Assembly: GCF_021018805.1 (NCBI RefSeq)
Contig: NC_086258.1
Span: 8,285,081-8,349,080 of the forward strand
Length of the DNA stretch: 64,000 bases
Direction of reading: 5' to 3'
Source of the DNA: Prinia subflava
Lineage: Eukaryota; Chordata; Aves; Passeriformes; Cisticolidae
How positions within the stretch are numbered: position 1 is the first letter of the stretch; each line of letters starts with the position of its first letter. The notes beneath the pieces were generated by a model, which saw only the letters and a program-made list of their open reading frames with translations, was not told where the DNA came from and ran no database searches. The position numbers were made by a program, and so were the translations under genes. This document shows positions 1-44,965 of the stretch, in pieces.

Positions 1-680
1 GGATGAGCTGGGGTGGGATGTGGAGGTTTGGGATGGGATGAAGAGGTTTGGGATGGGATGAAGGGGTTTGGGATGGGGATGGAGAGGTTTGGGATGGGGA
101 TGGAGAGGTTTGGGATGGGGATGGAGAGGTTTGGGATGGGATGAAGAGGTTTGGGATGAGCTGGGGTGGGATGTGGAGGTTTGGGATGGGATGAAGGGGT
201 TTGGGATGGGGATGAAGAGGTTTGGGATGGGGATGGGGAGGTTTGGGATGGGGATGAAGAGGTTTAGGATGAGTTGGGGTGGGATGGGGAGGTTTGGGAT
301 GGGATGAGCAGGTTTGGGATGGGATGGTTCAGGGTGGGATGGGAAGGTTCAGGATGGGATGGGAAGGTTCAGGATGGGATGGGAAGGTTCAGGATGGGAT
401 GAGCAGGTTTGGGTGGGATGAGCAGGTTTGGATGGGATGAGCAGGTTTGGGATGGGTTGGGTTGGGGTGGGATGGGGAGGTTTGGGATGGGATGAGCAGG
501 TTTGGGATGGGATGAAGAGGTTTGGGATGAGTTGGGATGAGATGAGTAGGTTTGGGATGGGATAGGGAGGTTCAGGATGGGATGAGCAGGTTTGGGATGG
601 GATGGGGAGGTTCAGGATGGGATGAGCAGGTTTGGATGGGATGAGCAGGTTTGGATGGGATGAGCAGGTTTGGGACAGGA
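1..680. repeat. G-rich ~20-bp minisatellite, truncated at left edge
   Basis: A 20-21 bp unit of the form gggatgggatgagcaggttt repeats about 32 times with variants (gaagagg, ggagagg, gggaaggttcag). The array runs off the left edge and lies in a COL5A1 intron. Runs of GGG and GGGG are frequent on the + strand. Reading frames in it are spurious. Confidence 0.9.
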
Positions 681-2230
681 GGGATTGGAATGGGGATGTT
701 TGGATGGCATGGGGAGCCCAGAGACACAGCCCAGCTCAGCCCCTGCCTGAGGGATGAGGTTCCTCCTTCCCACTCGTGCAGGACAAAAATAGGGATGGCC
801 AGAAGCAGCTGCCAGCCCCGAGCTGATGGAATTCAGGGCTGGTCGTGCATGGCTTCGGTCCCAAAGTGGTGGGAAGAGCTGGGATGTGCAGGGATGGATC
901 CAAGCAGGCCCCTGGGACCCTTCCTGCTGCTAAAAGCCATTCCAGTCCTTCTCCTTGCACTGGGGTTTTTATCTTCCAAGACAGCATTATCTAATTAATT
1001 AAGGAGACTAGCTAATGACTCAGGATCTCCTGAAATGAAAAGAAAGCTGCCATTTGCATATTTGCAAACATCCTTTGTAGCTTCTCTCCACGCCCACCTC
1101 AGCTCAGGCCACTTCCAAGGCGTTTTTTAAAATTAAAACTGTGAATTCCACTCCATAGTCTTAGGCTCCAGCCCAGTTTTCACATGCCCTGGAGGCTTTG
1201 GGACTTATAGTTTTGTTAAGTTTTTTGTAAGAATCATATTTTATTATTCATGTTCACTGCTTAAAAAACAAAACAAAACAACCCATGCCTGTTTCATTCT
1301 GAAGACATAATTATCTGCTAGAGATGGTTTCCTGCTTGTGGTGGGACTGGTTTATTTTTTAATTTGCATTTTAAATCTGGAGTAAGGTTGGGAGGGTGAG
1401 GGTTTTTTGCATTTTCTTGGACTAATCCATATTTTAAAAGCAGCAGCAGCAATTCTCCAGGCACTGACATCAGAAAGGAACAAGCCAGGAGTTAAATTTT
1501 CATGTGCACCACAGTGACTTAGGAGCTAAAATCCCAAATCCAGCCTGGGCTCCCATCACAACCATGGGCTTGGGTCTTTGCAGTGACTGCTGATGAGCCC
1601 TGGATTTATTTTTTGGTGTTGTTTTGGGAGAAAATTGAATTTCTGAGGTCACCCCAGACCTGAGATGGTTTTGCTGGTATTCGAGGTGATGCCTTAGGAA
1701 GGTTGAGCTAGAACAGAGCTGAAAGAGATTTAGCAGAGATTTATTGAAAAGCATTTAAGGATCCACCTTGGGCAGGACAAGAGCCTGGCCAGGGCTGCAC
1801 CCAAGGTGGACCCAAAACGGGCACAAAATGGACAAATGGTCATAAAATCTCACATTTTTTATAAGTTCTGGTCCATTTGCACGTTGGGGTTTAATTGTCC
1901 AATTCCAGCTCCAGGCTGGGAGGTCCCATCCTTGTTTCTCCCTCCAGCCACCCTTGTTTGTGCTTTGGGGCTGAAAGTTGTCCTTGGTGTGCAGCAGGAG
2001 AAGGATTTGTTCTGTGTCCCTGCTGTGTGCAGAGCTGAGTGAGCCTGAGTGTGAGCTCAGAGCTGCACCCTGGGCACCACAGGGGCTGAAATAAATGGAA
2101 TTAAAACTCAAGGCATCATTTCAAGGTTCAGGCTGGGAGCTCTGGGTCCCTCCAGGCCGGTGGGTGCTGCTGGGGATGGCCAGAGCTGCCCTGCTGTGTC
2201 CTGAGCCTCTCCCTTTCTCTCTTCCCCAAG
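681..2230 (+). other. COL5A1: COL5A1 intron 31, 3' part
   Basis: No exon is seen. At about 980-1470 there is an AT-rich, non-repetitive block with taattaattaa, tttgcatatttgcaaa and similar motifs that could be a regulatory element. The rest is unremarkable. Confidence 0.5.
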
Positions 2231-36828
<34,598 letters not shown>

Positions 36829-38039
36829 AAGAGCCACCTGAACCTAGTCTCCAAATGAGCAACCTCGTAACCTCATTGCGCCGTTTAATTAAAAACGAAA
36901 AAAGAGAAAAAAGGAAAAAAAAAGGAGAAAAAAAAGAATTCCTCGCCACGTGCACGGTCTGAAACTGGACAGCGATGGGTTGTTATTTTTTTTTCCCTTC
37001 CCCTCCCACCTGTTTTGTTGTGTCCCTGGTTTGGCCCCAGCCCCTCTGTGCCCCCTCAGCCATTCCCAGGATGGATATGGAATCTCATGACCCAACAGCC
37101 ACACACGGAGACCTGGCCCTGTCCCTGCTGCCACCACTGCGGCCACCGAGCTGAGCCCACCTCCAGCAAACTCCTCCTCCTTCCTCGTCCTCTTCTTCTC
37201 GCCAGGAAGCCTTGCTTTGTTCCTAAGGAAAAAAAAAAATGCAAAAAACTTGGAATTCCTCGTGTCCAGCTCGATGTTGAAGTCCCGGCAGATCCGAAGC
37301 TCCTTGGAGGGGTTTTGTTGCCTTCCACGAGGTTTGGGTCAGCTCCAGCAAGGAGATGCCACGGCCAATTCCAGAATTTTCCATGTTTCCTCAGCTGAGT
37401 CTGCCTCATTCCACGTTTTCCAAAGTGCTGACTCAAGGTCACACCGGGCATCTCTTTGCCGTTGTCTTAAAGGTGCTTCTGTTTTTGTGTGTTTGTGAGT
37501 AAATATTTGTGTCGTATTTTATTTTGAAATGTTGGAATGTTTCCGCCTTCGAACCACGCAAGTGACCTTGTCTGGATTAAAGCCACCCCAGCCAAGCTTC
37601 CAGCTGGGAATGAAGAGAGCAGCTCCTGTGCCCACTTCTGCCTCTTCCCAGCCCCAAACTGGGATCTGGAGGCCTTGGAGTCACCCCCAGGATGAGGTGC
37701 AAACCCTTTTGGAATGATTCCTTTCAAAATAAGGAAATCAAAGCTTCTTTTTAAACAAATTCCCTGCAAATCCCCCGATCTAAAAGCAGGATCTGCATTC
37801 CCTCTCTGCCTTTTCATCCACTTGCTTAACACCTGTATTTTAAATTAATTCTTCCTTTTTTTCTTTCAGCATTCCTTTAAAATTGTAAGAACTAAACCTG
37901 AATCCATTCCCAGTGGCAGATTCCAGTGGCAGGGGAAATCCATTTGTCCTCTCTGAATATCAAGAATAGAAAAAATTTAAAAAAAATGAAGAAGAAGGAA
38001 AAAAAAGGTGCTTTTTATAGTTATTTTTACATATCTCTG

Positions 38040-38047
38040 TGGTGCTA
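38040..38047 (+). promoter_or_regulatory. miR-29 seed match (8-mer) in COL5A1 3' UTR
   Basis: TGGTGCTA is the perfect 8-mer target of the miR-29 seed AGCACC(A). miR-29 represses many collagen messages. Only the match is seen here; binding is inferred. Confidence 0.6.
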
Positions 38048-38349
38048 TCTGATGACTTTAACACAACACTGGGGATACCCTGCCACTGGCCAATCTCCCA
38101 CTTGGCTTTTTAGGCACTTTCAGGCAGATTTTGGCTGCTGATAAACGCATGGCACCTTCTTATCTCTTCTGTCCAAATCCTGCTCCTCTCCTTCCTTGGA
38201 TGGATGGGCCCGTGTAGAAAAAAAAGCACTAAAAGCCCTTACAATTTTTTATATATTTTTTTTATTCTTATTTTTTGGTTTTCCCAAGGATATCCGTGCC
38301 TTTTCCCGGTGGGAAGCAGAGCAGATTGTCCTCAGTGGCTGAACGTTTG

Positions 38350-38357
38350 TGGTGCTA
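38350..38357 (+). promoter_or_regulatory. second miR-29 seed match (8-mer)
   Basis: A second exact TGGTGCTA lies 310 nt after the first. A weaker 7-mer, GGTGCTA, is at 38882-38888. Confidence 0.6.
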
Positions 38358-38586
38358 ATTTATGTAGATGTGGGGTGTCCTGAAGCCGTGGGGGTGCTGC
38401 CCGCCCAGCAATCCCGGGAATTTCCAATTTTCCTGCTCTTCCCACTTTATTTTTTTTTTTAATTCCTTCCACGGCTCACAGCGTGCTGACAACCCTCTCC
38501 TTTCACCATTTATTTCTCCTCCTTGCCCGTTTTCCTTCTTCAGGCCTCTCAGCTGGAAAATAATTGTTGCAAGGTGAGGTTATTTT

Positions 38587-38615
38587 TAAATTATTATTAT
38601 TATTATTATTATTAT
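38587..38615. repeat. (ATT)n microsatellite in COL5A1 3' UTR
   Basis: About nine consecutive ATT/TTA triplets occur in the 3' UTR, an AU-rich stretch of the message. Confidence 0.85.
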
Positions 38616-39111
38616 TCTTTGGCCTGGAGCGTTCAGCTCAAGGGGGATTTTTCCACCTCGAAGGAAAAGACATCACGTTTACTGTGAAAAAAGCCTATGC
38701 ACGATGTCTTTTCCTCCCTCCTGCCCAAATCGAGAGCAGCAGCATCCCAGGAAGGGAGGCTGGAGGGAGCAGCAACGCCAGCGGTGCTTTTGGAGGCCTG
38801 GAGGAGCCGTGTCCATCCCTCTCCCTTCTTCTCCTGTGCTCTCTCCCACTTAAGGGAATAAAAAAATAAAAAAACCCAAAAGGTGCTACCCTAAAAACTG
38901 CAGACTCCGAGCGGTGAAAAGGAATTTGGGATCGTAAAGAAGGAATTCGGCTTCTCGGTCACCTTGGCAACAGCGGGAGGGGCAGGAAAGGTTGCACATC
39001 CCAGCAAAGCCATATCCTGATATATCCTGATATTTGTCCACACCTGTGTGTCTGCCCAGGTCATGGGATTCTGGTCTCAATTTTGTTGTTCTCAATTTTC
39101 TCATCAAGGGA

Positions 39112-39206
39112 GCCTTTTTTCTTTTTTTTTTCTTTTTTTTTTTTTTTTCCCCTTTGATTTCTCTGCTTGAAGAAGAAGAAAAAAAAAAGAAAAAAAGAAA
39201 AAGAAT
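39112..39206. repeat. Oligo-T block facing an A/GA-rich block in the 3' UTR
   Basis: About 35 nt of T with a few C are followed, after a short unique linker, by gaagaagaagaaaaaaaaaa and more A-rich sequence. The two blocks could pair in the RNA. Confidence 0.75.
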
Positions 39207-39302
39207 AAAGATTTTTCCTCTGTTGAATTCCACAGTGTTGTAATTGTACTGAGCTCCAAACTGTTCCAATCCCCCCCAGACCACTTAGCTACGGTATATT
39301 GC

Positions 39303-39308
39303 AATAAA
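39303..39308 (+). terminator. AATAAA poly(A) signal, proximal candidate
   Basis: A canonical hexamer sits in an AT-rich setting. It may mark a shorter 3' UTR form. Confidence 0.4.
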
Positions 39309-39508
39309 ATTACTACTTGTATTTGCAGACCTTCTTTTTTGTGTAATTTTATTTCCCTCCTCCCCTTAATATATATTGACTTGAACAAATGTTGATAAGA
39401 AAAATAAAAACCTATGGAAAAAAAACAAAAACAAAAACAACTTTTAGTACATAAAGGCCCTTTTAAAATATAGTGTCAAATGCCATATTGTACATTCCTT
39501 CAAAGTCC

Positions 39509-39514
39509 AATAAA
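39509..39514 (+). terminator. AATAAA poly(A) signal, intermediate candidate
   Basis: The canonical hexamer occurs in tccaataaacatg, about 100 bp before the distal cluster. Confidence 0.45.
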
Positions 39515-39576
39515 CATGTCATAAAATTTAAGTGTAATGCCCATAAGAGCTATTTTTAAATATTTTAAACCTGTGT

Positions 39577-39616
39577 AATAAAGGAATAAATGTAATAGAT
39601 TTTTTTTTTCAATAAA
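39577..39616 (+). terminator. Distal poly(A) signal cluster
   Basis: Three AATAAA hexamers lie at 39577, 39585 and 39611. The last is followed by gtttactgtttcc and then gtgatgtg, a plausible GT-rich downstream element. This is my preferred COL5A1 3' end. Confidence 0.65.
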
Positions 39617-40439
39617 TCAAGTTTACTGTTTCCACCTAAACCCCCGTGATGTGAATCTCTTCTTGGAGTTGATTGCAGCAGGATTTCCCCAGGACCCCCC
39701 TGCCCTGTGGAACCTGGAAACTTCATCAGAGGAGCAGTGGAAATGCTTAAAGGTAAAGAAATATTGTAAAATACAATCCAAACCTATCATGGGGAGAAAT
39801 TCCAGGCCTGGAATCTTTTGTTTGTTTCTTTGTTTGTGTTTTTCTCAGTGAGAAATTCCAGTGTGAAAATCCAACCTGGTTTGCGTGGCTGGGATGTGGA
39901 GGAGAAGATTTTTGTGGCCACCAGCCCCTCACCTTCTCCACAGCTGCAGAAACATCACCAGAGTTGTTCTCCTGCTGATCTTCTCATCCCAAGACAAATT
40001 CAGGAGGAAAAAGAAAAAACAAAAATTTTTCCAGCTTCTTGGTGAGCTCCTCAACCCCCAAATCCCCGTTCTTGGCCCCAGGAAAGAAACCCCTTGGAAA
40101 AAAGACAAGGGGGACACTTTGCTCATCCTCTGCTCCTCCTGTCCTGCAGGTTCCACTCCAGGATCCTCTGGAATTCACTGTGGGAATTCACCAGGTGATG
40201 CCACCAGGGCTGTGTCACTGGTCCTCAGAGGATTCTTCAGAGCCCACAGGAGGTGCTGGAGCTTCAGGAGGTGACGTTTGGAGCGCTGCAGGTGGGTCAG
40301 GTGCCTCAAACCCCGCTCTGCACGAGGCTCTGCAGAGACCGAGCCAAGCTCTGTGTCCCAGAATTCTTCCTTTGGCTGCAGAAGGTCTTTGATGATCTTT
40401 GTTCTTTGCTAAAAAGTGTCCAGAGAAGGAGGAAAAGTC

Positions 40440-40550
40440 ACAGATGGGGTTGGGTTGGAAGGGAAATCAAAGATCAGCCAGTCCCATGGGCAGGGACAGC
40501 TTCCACAGCCCAGGGTGTGCCAAACCTGGGGCTGCACCAGCAGGGACCAG
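40440..40550 (-). mobile_element. CR1 LINE fragment, minus orientation
   Basis: gttgggttggaagggaaatc, atcagccagtcccatgggca and gggacagcttccac match the reverse complement of the CR1 3' region. Confidence 0.72.
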
Positions 40551-42411
40551 CACATCCCAGTTCCTCCTGGGAGCTGGGAGAGGGGACCAGGACCTCAGCC
40601 CTGCCCTGTCCCTCTCCCTGTGCCCCTCAGGGTCACTCTGGGGTCACAGCTTTTGCTCTCCACAAGATGTCACAGCTCTGGCTGGGATGCTCCTGCTGCT
40701 GTCGCCTCTCCAAGAGATGTTCCTCCCCCATCTCCTTAAATCCCGTGTTTACAACAGACTGATAAAAATAAAAATGGCCCAAAAAGCAGCGTTGGCACTG
40801 ATTAAATTTAGAGACCAGATCCTGGGCATCCCCTCCGTGTCTAGGTGAGTTTTGGCAATCAGGAGGAGAAGCTGTGAATGGGTTTTTTATACAAAGGGTT
40901 GAGCACCCTTAGTGACTCCTGGAGAGACACAAACAGCAGGACCAAGTGGGAGGCTGGAATGAGGAGGGGAGAGGATTGTGCATGAATTAGCATGGAGAAA
41001 ATATGCAAATTGTTGGGTAGAGTGAGGCTCTCATGGCATTCAAAGGAGCTGCAGCTATTCTTGTCCTTCAGCTGCTTTTTGTCCTGCGTTTTCTCCCAGC
41101 CAGGCTGGATTTGACTTGGGTTTATTTTTATTAATGTCTCAAGCAAAGAATAGAATTGATCTGACCCGCAGTTCTGGGAAAAGGAAAAAAAAAACAACAC
41201 AAAAACCCCTCTCATCTGTTCCTGTGAGAAAAAACAAGTGAGCTGGAGGTGCCTCTGGCAGTTCAGCACCACCTGTAAATTAATCTACAGAGTGCCCAGA
41301 AAAGCTGAAGCAGTTCGAGTCCAGTGTGTTCTCTCTCTTCACACCTTGCCCAGGAGCTGTGCACTGCAAATTCCCTGCTCTGCCTTTCCAGCCAGACAAC
41401 TCCAATGGTTTTTTAATTTTTTTTTTTTAACAGGACTGCTCAGTGCTGTGTGTGTCACTTGGCACCTCGAGCCCGGCATCCCTCTGCCATGGGCAGGTGG
41501 GAAATGAGGATTTATCATAATTATCCATCAATTATTGTATCCCTGCATAATCTGGATTTTCCTTCATTTTTATTTTCTTTTTCCTTTGAGGCCAGAGCCC
41601 CCTTTGAGGCCAAGCTGGGCTGACGTCCCCAACATCTGTCAGGGGCTGCTCTCCTGCCATTGTGCAGTGACCCAAAACAGCCTTGGAAAAAATAACTGAC
41701 TCTTAATTCAGCACTTCCAGTTTTGGGGAATCCAATCCCTTTCCACATCAAGGGGATCTTCAGCATCTCCCCTGGACATGGAGATGTGGGTTTGGGGTTC
41801 TTGCACTGAAAACCCATTTTGCTTTTGATCTGAGGGCAGCAGGAGTTTAGTGAGCTGTGCTTTTATCAACAGCACCTATTGCCACTTCGATTATTCCTTG
41901 TAGCCCCTCTGCTTGCAGATCCTTCCCGTCCTGGGGTGTGGTGGCAGAAAAGCGATTTTCTCCAGAGTCACAAGCAAACAAAACCTCCTGATTCCCGCTG
42001 GCATTGATGGGAACAACCCCGAGCAGAAACAAACCCCCCGAAGCAATCAAACACCAAAACCCCTGCAGGAAGCAGCTGTTCCTCCCTCGGAGAGGAGCTG
42101 TGCTGTTCCTGGGGAGCTGCTGGGATTACATCGTGTCAGGCTCCGGCTCGCCGCGCTCGCAGGCACCGCTGGAACTGCTGAGCACAGCCAGCCTGGCAGC
42201 CCTGGGACTGCCTGTTCTCATCCTGCCTAATTATTAATATGTTAATTTGACAATGAGATGTTGTTCTTGGCGGAAAATTTCCCGTGCTGCGCTTGGATTG
42301 GGCTTTTTTTGGGTTGGGTTTTTTTTTCCTTCGGCTGCTTCTCGTCTCGTGGATTTTTTTGTTTGCTCTGTTTTCTCAGCTTGGGCAGAGCAGAGCCTGA
42401 GGGATCTTTTT

Positions 42412-42555
42412 GCCACATCCCTGGAAGTATCCAAGGCTGGGCTGGATGGGGTTTGGTGTCCTTAGCCAAGGTGTCCCTGCCCGTGGCAAGGGGTGGCACT
42501 GGAGGAGCTCCAAGGTCCCTCCAACCCAAACCTTCCCTGATTTTCTGATTCCCTG
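42412..42555 (+). mobile_element. CR1 LINE 3' fragment
   Basis: ccctggaagtatccaaggct, ggctggatggggtttggtgt, gtccctgcccgtggcaaggg and caaggtccctccaacccaaa follow the CR1 3' tail in order. Confidence 0.8.
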
Positions 42556-44415
42556 AGAATTCCATGGTGCCAAGAGAGCCCCAAGTCAGGAGAGCATCGT
42601 GCTGGTGCTGATTATTTGGGAATATCCCACGACCAAGCCCTCCTGAAGGTGGATGCTGCCCCGGGGATGGGCACTGCCCTGGTTGTGCCGTGGCCTGGGC
42701 ATCCAGAGGGGGAAATGCCCTGACTGGGCCTTTTTAAGTTTAAAACTTCCCCTGTTCGGCTGAGCAGGGACCAGGAGCCTCTGGGGGTCTGCCAAAGGTG
42801 GTCTCACACACCCCAGGTGTGGTGAAGAGCCTGATCTCTTCAGGATTGTGGCCCAAATCCACATCCAAAGGTCTCCTGGGAGCTCCCAGATGGAAAACTG
42901 GGCTGGGAAGGGGCTCCCTCCACCCCCCCAGAGCTGAAGGCTGGACCCCCCTGCTCCTCACTGCCACCAGCACGATGCTGAACCTCAGGAGGGAGCAGCA
43001 ACCACTAAAAAAACCCCAAATTGTCCCTTTTTAGGATTTTCCCTTCAGCAGGTTGATCCGAGACCCTGTTGAAATGGAAATCAAAACCCTGCCAGACTCG
43101 AAACATTAATTAAGACACACGACAGAGAGAGGGAGGGAGAAAGAAGGAGAGAAGCATCCATTCAGGAATTATCTGCTCCACGAGGCAGTGTTCATGTCTT
43201 CCACACACATCCATCATTTTTGGGAGGGGGAGAAAGCAAGAAATTAAATCCAACCCCACAGGAAGTTTGTCCACCACCATGGATTTAATTTCCCAACTTG
43301 CACCAGGCAAAGATTAACCTTGCTGAAGGGCACCAGTGGAGCGGGGAGGAGTGTACAAATTAATCCCTGCTATGAGTTTCTTCAGGAGGAAACACTGAGC
43401 AGGATTAAATATTTATTGTATATAAATACCTTCTTTCCCACCTCCCCCATTTCCTTTCCTCATCTGCATCTCAGGCTCCTTCCAGCAAAGCCAGTTTGCC
43501 CAGCAAGAGTGCAAGGGTTTGTTTTTCCTCCTGGATGAGGAGGAAGGTTGAGGAATAATTCATTTGCCACCTTGATTTTTCCCTTCCCTCCCCTCCCAAG
43601 ATTGATACCGTGGCACTTAAAGGAGAAAAAATCAAGTTGTGCTGATCTATGACCAGACACTATTTATTCTCATAGAACCTCATCTGCAATTTTCCTCAAC
43701 ATCCTCAGAATTAAAATCCCTTTACAATGTCTCCAGCTGGCTGAAAATGTGCCATTCCCTGCCTCCCCTCCTCAGATGTCTTTTCCCTCTGAAGGGGGCA
43801 CGGCGTTATCCATGATGTGATTCTGCTTTACATTCAGATGCTTGTGGGGTTTTTTGGACCATAAATAATGTTCCTGTGCAGCTCAGGCAGAATCATTCTG
43901 AGGGTTTATATTTTTTTTTTCCTTTTCTTATTCCTTCTCTCTTTCCCTTTCTATCTTTCTTTCTCCAGCTCTTGCAGGGGGTGATAAATCCATCGTTTCT
44001 TCCCCTGTAGTGGCTGCTGATGTGCAGTGTGGAGCTCATTCCTTCATTCCTGGGATTCAGGCTCAGGGGTGACCCTGCAAACAGCAAAAAAACCCCTTTT
44101 TTGCAGATCCTGGGCTTCCTGGAAGGAACAAACCAGCCTGGAACAGAGGATGGCTCAGCACTTTAATCCTGGAAAGCAGAACAGGGGCCTGGTGTCCCTC
44201 AGTTGTCCCCAGCTGGGCCATGCTGGGGGCATTGTTGGGGCAGATGAAGATGAAAGCTGAATTTTCTTAGAGATTAACGTGTTTTCCATGGATATTCCTC
44301 CTCGATGGGATGATGGGATTTGGGCTGGCATGGATGTGCCCTCTGGATCCTGCCCCAGCCTCCTGGAGCAGAGAAGATGTGACAGCAAACCTGACTTGCT
44401 GCAAAACATTGATTT

Positions 44416-44622
44416 TTAGGTTTTCTTTTTTTGGTTTTGTTTTGGGGTTGTGTGTTTGTTTGTTTGTTGTGGTTTTTGTTTTGTTTTTTGGGGTTTTTTT
44501 ATTTGGTTTTTGTTGTTGTTTTTGTTTTGGTTTGGGTTTTTTGTTTTGGTTTTGGTTTTGGTTTTTTGGGTTTTTTTGGTGGTTTTTTTTGTTTTGTTTT
44601 GGTTTGGTTTGGTTTTGTTTTT
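44416..44622. repeat. T/G low-complexity tract (GTTTT-type)
   Basis: An irregular mixture of gttttt, ggtttt and tgtttgtttgtt makes the + strand almost free of A and C for about 200 bp. Reading frames in it are spurious. Confidence 0.9.
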
Positions 44623-44784
44623 TGTCTGATTAGAAATAGAAAAACATCTGAAAGTAGCTGGAGATGAACCATCCCACAGGTCCTTGCACCTCCTGCTTCC
44701 CCTCCCCATGACCTGGAGATCCTCTCACTGTCACCCAGGGCTGCTGGAGCAGGGACATCCCCAGGTCAGCAGTTCCACCTCGGT

Positions 44785-44965
44785 GTGCTGAGTGGGATAG
44801 ACTGGAAATCAGGAGAGGTTTCTGCACTGAAGGGTTGATCAGTGCTGGAAAAAGCTGCCCAGGGAAGTGGTGGAAGGGTTTAAAAGACACAGATGTGGCA
44901 CTTGGGGACAAGTGTGAGCAGTGGCCTTGGCAGTGATGTGTTAAAGGCTGCATGTGATGGTTTTT
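44785..44965 (+). mobile_element. CR1 LINE 3' fragment
   Basis: ctgcccagggaagtggtgga, tttaaaagacacagatgtgg, cacttggggacaagtg and agtggccttggcagtgatg are in CR1 3' order. Confidence 0.85.

Larger units (their letters stand above)
36829..39635 (+). other. COL5A1: COL5A1 3' untranslated region (approximate 3' end)
   Basis: About 2.8 kb of non-coding DNA follows the stop. It becomes AT-rich and ends in a cluster of AATAAA hexamers. I put the main cleavage site about 10-30 nt after the last one (39611-39616), because a GT-rich stretch follows; alternative ends after 39303 or 39509 are possible. It contains an (ATT)n tract near 38587-38615 and an oligo-T block facing an A-rich block (39112-39206). 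The end position is inferred. Confidence 0.75.
39636..44415. other. Intergenic region downstream of COL5A1
   Basis: I see no coding exon. It has two CR1 fragments (40440-40550 and 42412-42555) in otherwise unique sequence. Short frames here lack splice signals or family resemblance. Confidence 0.5.
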
